This document shows, piece by piece, positions 1-4,866 of a DNA stretch of 7,132 nucleotides. This stretch comes from Frankiaceae bacterium (lineage in GTDB: Bacteria; Actinomycetota; Actinomycetes; JADGOU01). Position numbers and translations under genes: made by a program. The stretch lies in assembly GCA_017882835.1 (NCBI GenBank), contig JADGOU010000151.1, positions 1-7,132 on the forward strand. Reading direction: 5' to 3'. A model generated the notes under the pieces. The model was not told where the DNA came from. It worked only from the letters and a program-made list of their open reading frames with translations, and did not search any database. Within the stretch, counting starts at the first letter, position 1. The number at the start of each line of letters is the position of its first letter.

Positions 1-1099
1 GCCAGGGCGACGGGCCGACGAGGGCCAGTCTCCCGGGCCCGGCCGGACCGTCGGCCAGCACCATGGCGAGGGTGAGCAGTAGCGCGGCGCCCACGCCGTA
101 CCCGGCGCCCCAGGCGGCGGCGCGGCCAGCACGGTAGTGGGGTTGCCCGCGCTCCGCCACCAGCGTCGCGACGACGCCGGCAACCACCGGGACCGCCAGC
201 AGCCCGAGCATTGCGGCCGGAGCCCGGCCGTTGGCCGGCAGCGCGGCGAGCAACGGCACCGCCGGGACGACGGGCACCGCAACCGAGACCAGCGACACCG
301 ACGTACCGGCGCCGACCGCGAAACCCGGCCCGAGCACGTACGCCGCGCCCCAGAGCACCGCGGTCGGCACGAAAGCGAGCTGCAGCACCAGCAGCACGGC
401 GCCCCCGATGAGCCCCGGCCCCATCGACTCCGCGGTCGAGGCGGCCCGCAGCAGGTGCCAGGCGAGTCCGGCGGCGACGACGACCGCGCCGCCGGTCAGC
501 ACGACGCCAGCCCCGGCGGCGCTGCCGCGCAGCGCTCGCCAGGCCGGTGGGGGGACCCGACGGAGCAACGCCTGGACTGGCTGGGACGACCGGCCGGCAC
601 CCACGCCGACCGCGACGGCGGCAAGCAGCCCGGCGCAACCGGCAGCGGCCAGCGGTGCCGGCCGGACGGCCGGCGTCCGGCTGGCGACCGCCAACACGGC
701 CGCGACCACCGCGTACGGAACCGCAACCCCGGCAACCGTGGTGGCCAGCAAGCGCACCGTGGTCGGTGGATGCGCCCGAGCGACACCGGCGCCGGCGCGG
801 GCCAGCAGAACCACGGGCAGCGCGCTGAGCCCGAGCGGCAGCAGCGCGAACACACCTCCCGGCACTCGGACCGGGGTGCCGTGCGCCGTCAGCCACACCT
901 GGCCGGCGGCGCGCAGGGCCGCAGGGGTTCCCGACCCGGAGCGGGCGTCCGCCGACCAGGCGAGCAGGACGAAGACGGCAATGGCGAGCAGCCCGGCGCC
1001 GGCGGCGGCGACCGCCGCCGCCGGCGCCGCGACCACCAGGGCTCCCGGTCGCGCCGGCGGAGACGGCCGTGACGCGGGGCGAGTCAGGACGTCGGTCAT
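1..1099 (-). CDS. DUF6350 family polytopic membrane protein (PerM-like), 3' end outside window
   Basis: I translated this minus-strand frame by hand: it is open from an ATG at 1099 to the left edge (366 codons, no stop), so the C-terminus is missing. After a short Pro/Arg-rich N-terminus there are about eight or nine hydrophobic segments (roughly residues 21-48, 82-101, 117-138, 149-168, 195-218, 229-252, 270-287, 297-313, 330-349), so it is an integral membrane protein. Stretches I recognise from DUF6350 are WLTAHGTP (69-76), LLPLGLSALP (86-95), GPGFAVGAGTSVS (257-269) and GPGRLALVGPSPW (354-366). The M. tuberculosis relative PerM (Rv0955) has been linked to cell division and persistence; the biochemical function is unknown. 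It lies 50 bp downstream of sucD on the same strand, so it probably shares that transcript. The start is uncertain: two in-frame GTG codons (1105 and 1108) lie just upstream, and no strong ribosome binding site separates them from the ATG. The family call is from remembered motifs. Confidence 0.85.
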   Translation of the reverse strand, partial: MTDVLTRPASRPSPPARPGALVVAAPAAAVAAAGAGLLAIAVFVLLAWSADARSGSGTPAALRAAGQVWLTAHGTPVRVPGGVFALLPLGLSALPVVLLARAGAGVARAHPPTTVRLLATTVAGVAVPYAVVAAVLAVASRTPAVRPAPLAAAGCAGLLAAVAVGVGAGRSSQPVQALLRRVPPPAWRALRGSAAGAGVVLTGGAVVVAAGLAWHLLRAASTAESMGPGLIGGAVLLVLQLAFVPTAVLWGAAYVLGPGFAVGAGTSVSLVSVAVPVVPAVPLLAALPANGRAPAAMLGLLAVPVVAGVVATLVAERGQPHYRAGRAAAWGAGYGVGAALLLTLAMVLADGPAGPGRLALVGPSPW

Positions 1100-1149
1100 C
1101 GCCACCACTGTCTCAGCGACCGCCGCCCGCGATGGTCAGGCGCGCCGGA

Positions 1150-2031
1150 TCAGCTCAGCGGGTGTCCCATGATCTGCGCCATCAGCTGCGCGCTCTCGGT
1201 CGGGGTCCGACCGACCCGCACCCCGACCTTCTCCAGGGCTTCCTTCTTCGCCTGCGCCGTACCCGAGGACCCCGACACGATCGCGCCGGCGTGTCCCATG
1301 GTCTTGCCCTCGGGCGCGGTGAAGCCGGCGACGTAGCCCACCACCGGCTTGGTGATGTGCGCCTCGATGTAGTCGGCGGCCCGCTCCTCGGCGTCCCCGC
1401 CGATCTCGCCGATCATGACGATGCCCTCGGTCTCCGGGTCATCCTCAAAGGCCTGCAAGCAGTCGATGTGGGTAGTTCCGCTGACCGGGTCGCCGCCGAT
1501 GCCGACGCAGGTGGTGAACCCGATCTCCCGCAGCTCGTACATCATCTGGTAAGTCAGGGTGCCGCTCTTGCTGACCAGCCCCAGCGGCCCGCGCTTGGTG
1601 ATCGAGGCGGGGATGATGCCGGCGTTGGACTGCTCCGGGCTGATCAGCCCCGGGCAGTTCGGACCGATGATCCGGGTGACGTTGCCCCGGCTGCAGGCGT
1701 AGGCCCAGACCTGGGTGCTGTCGTGCACCGGGATGCCCTCGGTGATGACCACACACAGCGGTACGCCGGCGTCCACGGTTTCCTGGATCGCGGCCTTGGC
1801 GCCGGCCGGGGGCACGAACACGACCGAGACGTTGGCCCCGGTTTCGGCTACCGCCTCCTCCACGGAACGGAACACCGGGATGCCGTCAACATTCGACCCC
1901 GCCTTGCGCGGGTTGACGCCGGCGACGATGTCGGACCCGGAGGCCACCATCCGCCGGGTGTGCTTGGTGCCTTCGGAGCCGGTGATGCCCTGGACGAGGA
2001 TCTTGCTGTTCGAGTCGAGAAAGGTCGCCAT
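1150..2031 (-). CDS. sucD: Succinyl-CoA synthetase (ADP-forming), alpha subunit
   Basis: The alpha subunit of succinyl-CoA synthetase (EC 6.2.1.5) binds CoA and carries the phosphohistidine intermediate in the reaction succinyl-CoA + NDP + Pi to succinate + CoA + NTP (TCA cycle, cytoplasm). The 293 residues are the usual family length. Visible features are the N-terminal CoA-binding Rossmann motif GITGSEGTKHT (15-25) with VNPRKAG (39-45), IGPNCPGLISP (122-132), the ligase-domain segment VSKSGTLTYQ (153-162), CVGIGGDPV (175-183), MIGEIGGDAEE (206-216), and the phosphohistidine loop GHAGAIVSG with His247, equivalent to His246 of E. coli. The ATG at 2031 lies 6 bp after the sucC stop, and a GAGGA ribosome binding site overlaps that stop codon, so the two genes are probably translationally coupled to give equal subunit amounts. 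All expected catalytic residues are present. Confidence 0.98.
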   Translation of the reverse strand: MATFLDSNSKILVQGITGSEGTKHTRRMVASGSDIVAGVNPRKAGSNVDGIPVFRSVEEAVAETGANVSVVFVPPAGAKAAIQETVDAGVPLCVVITEGIPVHDSTQVWAYACSRGNVTRIIGPNCPGLISPEQSNAGIIPASITKRGPLGLVSKSGTLTYQMMYELREIGFTTCVGIGGDPVSGTTHIDCLQAFEDDPETEGIVMIGEIGGDAEERAADYIEAHITKPVVGYVAGFTAPEGKTMGHAGAIVSGSSGTAQAKKEALEKVGVRVGRTPTESAQLMAQIMGHPLS

Positions 2032-2037
2032 GGGTCC

Positions 2038-3219
2038 TCAGGCCTCCTGCGCCGCGAGCTGAGCGGCCCGGTCGGCCGCCTCGTCCATCCGGTCCACCCG
2101 CTCGATGAATCCGAAGTTGGCCTCGTCCAGGATGCGGTGCCCCTCGTCGGCGTTGTTGCCGTCCAACCGGACGACGAGCGGGTGGCTGGGGCGCTCGCCG
2201 CGCTCCTCCAGCAGATGGAAGGCGGAGACGATGCCGTTCGCGACGGCGTCGCAGGCTGTGATCCCGCCGAAGACGTTGACGAAGATCGTCAACACGGACG
2301 GGTCGCTCATGACGACGCCGAGGCCGGCCGCCATTACCTCGGCGGAGGCGCCGCCGCCGATGTCGAGGAAGTTCGCCGGCTTCACCCCGCCGTACCGTTC
2401 GCCGGCATAGGCGACGACGTCGAGGGTGCTCATGACCAGTCCGGCGCCGTTGCCGATGACGCCGACCGAGCCGTTGTCGAGCTTGACGTAGTTGAGATCG
2501 AGCTCCTTGGCCCGCTGCTCCAACGGGTCGGCTGCCGAGGAGTCCTCGAACGCCGCGAGGTCGGGCTGGCGGTACATCGCGTTGCCGTCGATGGTGACCT
2601 TCCCGTCCAGGGCCACGACGCGACCGTCCCCAGTCAGGATCAGCGGGTTGACCTCGACCAGCGTGGCGTCGCACTTCACGAAGACGTCCCAGAGCTTGGC
2701 CAGCAGCTCAGCCGCTCCGTCGAGCGCCCGCTCCGGCAGCTTGGCCGCCACCGCGATCTCGTGGGCCTTGGCGAGATCGACCCCGGTCAGCGGGTCGATC
2801 GGCACCCGGGCCAGGGCATCGGGGTTAGTGGCCGCGACCTGCTCGATGTCCATCCCGCCCTCGCGAGAGACCATGGCCAGAAACGTGCGGTTGGCCCGGT
2901 CGAGCAGGTACGACGCGTAGTACTCCTCCGCGATGTCACTGGCCTGCTCGACGAGCACCTTGTGGACGGTATGGCCCTTGATGTCCATCCCGAGGATGGC
3001 GCGCGCCTTCTCCTCGGCGTCCGCGGCGTCCTCGGCGACCTGCACGCCGCCGGCCTTTCCCCGACCGCCCGTCTTCACCTGCGCCTTGACCACCACCCGG
3101 CCGCCGAGCTCCTCGGCCGCGGCGCGGGCCTGCTCGGGAGTTGTCGCCACCTTGCCGGTGGGCACCGGCACGCCGTGCCGGGCGAAGAGTTCTTTCGCCT
3201 GATGCTCGAAGAGGTCCAC
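2038..3219 (-). CDS. sucC: Succinyl-CoA synthetase (ADP-forming), beta subunit
   Basis: The beta subunit of succinyl-CoA synthetase holds the ATP-grasp nucleotide site and, with SucD, forms the succinate-binding interface. The 393 residues match the usual length (E. coli 388). The N-terminus is canonical (DLFEHQAKELFARHGVPVP, 2-20). The ATP-grasp region shows Lys46 in VVVKAQV and the glycine-rich loop GGRGKAGG (51-58). The Mg2+ ligands are Asn191 in VEVNPL and Asp205 in ALDGK. The C-terminal ligase domain carries GNGAGLVMSTLD (256-267), ANFLDIGGGAS (282-292), VNVFGGIT (314-321) and VRLDGNNADEG (350-360). Whether it prefers ADP or GDP cannot be read with confidence. The start is a GTG at 3219, supported by full alignment to the family N-terminus; the ribosome binding site in front is weak (CGGA, about 5 nt away). 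It is second in a likely operon, 88 bp after the B12-binding gene and 6 bp before sucD. Confidence 0.98.
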   Translation of the reverse strand: MDLFEHQAKELFARHGVPVPTGKVATTPEQARAAAEELGGRVVVKAQVKTGGRGKAGGVQVAEDAADAEEKARAILGMDIKGHTVHKVLVEQASDIAEEYYASYLLDRANRTFLAMVSREGGMDIEQVAATNPDALARVPIDPLTGVDLAKAHEIAVAAKLPERALDGAAELLAKLWDVFVKCDATLVEVNPLILTGDGRVVALDGKVTIDGNAMYRQPDLAAFEDSSAADPLEQRAKELDLNYVKLDNGSVGVIGNGAGLVMSTLDVVAYAGERYGGVKPANFLDIGGGASAEVMAAGLGVVMSDPSVLTIFVNVFGGITACDAVANGIVSAFHLLEERGERPSHPLVVRLDGNNADEGHRILDEANFGFIERVDRMDEAADRAAQLAAQEA

Positions 3220-3275
3220 GGGAATCCGTTCTGGTCTGCGCTGTGGGTGATGCGGGGTCGGCGAGCAAGGTCGCA

Positions 3276-3292
3276 GGCGGCGCGGGGCCGCC
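3276..3292. repeat. Short GC-rich inverted repeat between the B12-binding gene and sucC
   Basis: A perfect 6-bp inverted repeat (GGCGGC / GCCGCC) with a 5-nt loop lies in the 88-bp gap between the stop of the B12-binding gene and the sucC start. There is no T-tract on either strand, so it does not look like a standard intrinsic terminator. It could be an mRNA hairpin that stabilises or attenuates the transcript between the two genes, or simply a chance pairing in GC-rich DNA. Confidence 0.3.
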
Positions 3293-3307
3293 GGAGCGCG
3301 GAGTCCG

Positions 3308-3718
3308 TCAGGCCACGCGCTCGCCGACGTTGGCGACCACCCACTCGACGATTTCCTTGGTGGTTGCCCCGGGGGTGAAGATCTTCGCTACCCCCATCTG
3401 CTCGAGCAGCGGCAGGTCGGCCTCCGGCACGATCCCACCACCGAAGACCACGACGTCGTCGGCGCCGCGCTCCTTGAGCAGGTCGACGACGCGTTGGAAC
3501 AGGGTCATGTGGGCGCCGGATAGGACTGACAGCCCGACGGCGTCCGCGTCCTCCTGGATGGTCGTCTCCACAATCTGGTCGGGCGTCTGGTGCAGGCCGG
3601 TGTAGATCACTTCGATCCCTCCGTCCCGCAGCGCCCGCGCCACCACCTTGGCGCCCCGGTCATGACCGTCGAGACCGGGCTTGGCCACCACGACCCGGAT
3701 TCGGCCTGGGCTCGTCAC
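3308..3718 (-). CDS. Cobalamin (B12)-binding domain protein, small acyl-CoA mutase subunit type (IcmB-like)
   Basis: This 136-residue protein is a single B12-binding Rossmann-like domain, homologous to the C-terminal domain of methylmalonyl-CoA mutase. The signature DxHxxG is intact in GLDGHDRGAKVV (Asp17, His19, Gly22); His19 would be the lower axial cobalt ligand in base-off/His-on binding. SVLSGAH (64-70) and VVFGGGIVPEADL (90-102) line the site for the nucleotide tail. The stand-alone size equals that of IcmB, the small subunit of isobutyryl-CoA mutase, as I recall it. Such subunits pair with a separate catalytic TIM-barrel subunit, which is absent here, so the exact substrate cannot be assigned. 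I chose the GTG at 3718 because a clear ribosome binding site (GGGAGGG, 8 nt upstream) precedes it and it starts at the conserved domain. The frame stays open to an ATG at 3934, but that extension is low-complexity and looks non-coding. It heads the cluster with sucC and sucD. Confidence 0.9.
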   Translation of the reverse strand: MTSPGRIRVVVAKPGLDGHDRGAKVVARALRDGGIEVIYTGLHQTPDQIVETTIQEDADAVGLSVLSGAHMTLFQRVVDLLKERGADDVVVFGGGIVPEADLPLLEQMGVAKIFTPGATTKEIVEWVVANVGERVA

Positions 3719-3729
3719 GTCGGAGTCCC
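3719..3729 (-). promoter_or_regulatory. Ribosome binding site of the B12-binding gene
   Basis: On the minus strand a purine-rich GGGAGGG lies 8 nt before the GTG at 3718. It is the best Shine-Dalgarno match in the left half of the window, and it decides the start in favour of 3718 over the longer frame that begins at 3934. Confidence 0.65.
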
Positions 3730-3891
3730 TCCCTGCGGCGGTCGGCGGCCGGCGTTGCCGAGAGATCGTTCCCCCGGACCGGCCCGCTCCGTGGCCGAAG
3801 CTTAGCGACCAGCCGCGACGGGATGGATCCCGGGCTGTCGGGCGCGGCCGCTCGGCCGCTGGCGGGCCCCGGGCTGAGATATTGCCCACAG

Positions 3892-3910
3892 CCGACGACC
3901 ACGTCGTCGG
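3892..3910. repeat. Perfect 8-bp inverted repeat, possible operator or hairpin
   Basis: CCGACGAC and GTCGTCGG form a perfect dyad around a 3-nt centre (CAC). It lies in the middle of the divergent intergenic region, about 174 bp upstream of the B12-binding gene and about 170 bp upstream of the peptidase gene. Just beyond it (3921-3929) is an AT-rich patch that might be a -10 element for the plus strand. The symmetry and placement would suit a dimeric regulator. I do not recognise the motif as a known operator, and a chance dyad of this size is possible at this GC content. Confidence 0.4.
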
Positions 3911-4036
3911 GACCACCGCCTCTATTACTGCCATGGGTGGCCAGATAGCGTCGCCTGGCGCGGCTCGGCGGTGCGCGGCCCGTCAAGACTCTGATCACGG
4001 TCGGGCGACGGACAACGCCGGACTGCAACCGACGCC

Positions 4037-4064
4037 TCGTGCCAGCAACTTCGTGCCAGCAACT
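4037..4064 (+). repeat. Perfect 14-bp tandem duplication upstream of the M23 peptidase gene
   Basis: The unit TCGTGCCAGCAACT occurs twice head to tail (4037-4050 and 4051-4064), followed by two further matching bases. The unit is not a multiple of three, so the two copies would be read in different frames if translated. This suggests that the stretch is the 5' untranslated leader and that the peptidase starts downstream, at 4081 or 4105, rather than at the GTG within the first copy (4039). Confidence 0.85.
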
Positions 4065-4067
4065 TCC

Positions 4068-4073
4068 GGAGAG
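4068..4073 (+). promoter_or_regulatory. Ribosome binding site of the M23 peptidase gene
   Basis: GGAGAG lies 7 nt upstream of the GTG at 4081 and directly after the 14-bp duplication. It supports 4081 as the start. A second candidate, AGGA at 4095-4098, sits 6 nt before the GTG at 4105, so the choice between the two is not settled. Confidence 0.45.
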
Positions 4074-4080
4074 CTTCCGT

Positions 4081-4830
4081 GTGCCCCGCCGAGCAGGACG
4101 CAAAGTGAACCCAACGCCTGGTGCCCGCCGCTGGCGTCCGCGGGGGAATCGCCGCCCATCTCGGACCCTGCTCGTTATCGGGCTGCGCCGTGGCGGTTGG
4201 GTCCTGATGCCGGCCGTGCTGGCCGGGGCGGTAGCGGCCGCTCCGCAACCGCACTCGGTGTTGACCACAAAGCGCGCGGCTCCGGCATCGGCCCGGGCGG
4301 TCACCGCACTCGGCGGTCCCGGGCCGCTGCCGCCGGTCGGCACGGGGCCACTTGCCAGCGATGACCGGGATGACGAGCTGCGGGCGTCTCGGGCTAGCAA
4401 CCGGGCCACGATATCGGCACCCCCGCCCGCGGCCGTGCCGCCACCGGCCCCGGCGTGGATGCGACCCGATGATGGGCCGATCTCCTCGTCCTACGGCGTG
4501 CGGTGGGGGCAGCTGCACGCCGGCGTTGACCTCGCGGGGCCGTATGGATCATCAATCCTGGCGGCCGGCGACGGCATCGTGACCTCGGCCGGCCCTGCCG
4601 CCGGCTATGGCAACCTCATCACGATCGCGCACCCGGACGGCACGGTGACCGCGTACGGGCACATGTCCCAGATCCTGGTGGCGGCCGGTCCGGTTCAAGC
4701 CGGGCAGCCCATCGCGCTCGAGGGGTCGGAAGGTCACTCCACCGGCCCGCACCTGCACTTCGAAGTGCGGATAGGTGACACCACCGTGGACCCGGTCCCC
4801 TGGATGGCTGCCCACGGCGTACCGATGTGA
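4081..4830 (+). CDS. M23 family (LytM-type) metallopeptidase, secreted or membrane-anchored
   Basis: This is a probable zinc endopeptidase acting on peptidoglycan peptides outside the membrane. From the GTG at 4081 it has 249 residues. A basic N-terminus (about 1-37, Arg-rich) leads into a hydrophobic stretch (WVLMPAVLAGAVAAA, about 40-54), a signal peptide or anchor. A low-complexity linker rich in Ala, Pro and charged residues follows (55-126, with Pro runs at 113-126), then the C-terminal M23 domain (about 126-249). The domain begins at MRPDDGPISSSYGVRWG; zinc ligands are His146 and Asp150 in HAGVD and His226 in HLHFE, with His194 (AYGHM) and His224 at the active site. All five are present, so an active enzyme is expected rather than a degenerate LytM activator. 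The start could also be 4105. It is convergent with pcrA and divergent from the B12/sucCD genes, as is the M23 gene Rv0950c in M. tuberculosis. The specific bond cleaved cannot be inferred. Confidence 0.9.
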   Translation: MPRRAGRKVNPTPGARRWRPRGNRRPSRTLLVIGLRRGGWVLMPAVLAGAVAAAPQPHSVLTTKRAAPASARAVTALGGPGPLPPVGTGPLASDDRDDELRASRASNRATISAPPPAAVPPPAPAWMRPDDGPISSSYGVRWGQLHAGVDLAGPYGSSILAAGDGIVTSAGPAAGYGNLITIAHPDGTVTAYGHMSQILVAAGPVQAGQPIALEGSEGHSTGPHLHFEVRIGDTTVDPVPWMAAHGVPM

Positions 4831-4846
4831 CAGCAGATCGATACGA

Positions 4847-4864
4847 CCGGCAGCGTCGAGCCGG
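4847..4864. terminator. Weak hairpin between convergent M23 and pcrA genes, possible bidirectional terminator
   Basis: The 36-bp gap between the two stop codons contains CCGGC (4847-4851) and GCCGG (4860-4864) separated by 8 nt. Neither side has a T-tract. Its position suits a shared terminator for the converging transcripts, and actinobacterial terminators often lack a strong U-tract, but a 5-bp stem is marginal evidence. Confidence 0.3.
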
Positions 4865-4866
4865 CG

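Larger units (their letters stand above)
3719..4080. other. Divergent intergenic region between the B12-binding gene and the M23 peptidase gene
   Basis: This stretch of about 360 bp separates two divergently transcribed genes and should hold both promoters. I see no convincing gene in it: the frames that cross it are low-complexity, Arg/Pro/Gly-rich translations of GC-rich DNA. It contains several dyads: CGGGAT-GG-ATCCCG at 3819-3832, a GCGGCCGC-rich stretch at 3844-3859 with an 8-bp tandem repeat (3845-3860), and a perfect 8-bp dyad at 3892-3910. A 14-bp tandem duplication lies at 4037-4064. AT-richer patches at 3878-3883 and 3921-3929 (TCTATTACT) are the only places resembling -10 elements, and neither has a good TTGAC-type -35 at the right spacing, so I do not assign promoters. 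Confidence 0.6.

Noticed and set aside
1100..1149. Terminator between sucD and the DUF6350 gene
   Set aside because: I found no convincing stem with a T-tract in the 50-bp gap, so read-through from sucD into the membrane protein gene is the simpler reading.
137..1172. Plus-strand open frames of about 310 codons over the DUF6350 gene
   Set aside because: Their translations are low-complexity, rich in Arg/Gly/Pro or Ala/Thr, while the minus-strand frame gives a polytopic membrane protein with family motifs.
1069..3378. A 769-codon plus-strand open frame antisense to sucD and sucC
   Set aside because: The opposite strand encodes full-length, motif-complete SucD and SucC. The antisense translation is His/Asp/Gly/Arg-rich with no recognisable domain, as expected from codon bias in a high-GC genome.
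3844..3860. GCGGCCGC-rich dyad with an 8-bp tandem repeat as a possible regulatory site
   Set aside because: The sequence is pure GC low complexity; such symmetry is frequent by chance at this base composition, so it is mentioned only within the intergenic description.
3719..3934. A 72-residue N-terminal extension of the B12-binding protein from an ATG at 3934
   Set aside because: The extension is low-complexity with no conserved motif, and a strong ribosome binding site precedes the GTG at 3718, exactly where the conserved domain begins.
4039..4080. Start of the M23 peptidase at the GTG at 4039
   Set aside because: The codon lies inside the first copy of a 14-bp tandem repeat that would be read out of phase, and the GTG codons at 4081 and 4105 have better-spaced ribosome binding sites.
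3681..4409. Overlapping open frames on both strands across the divergent intergenic region
   Set aside because: Their translations are Arg/Pro/Gly-rich and show no domain, and they overlap the ends of real genes in other frames.
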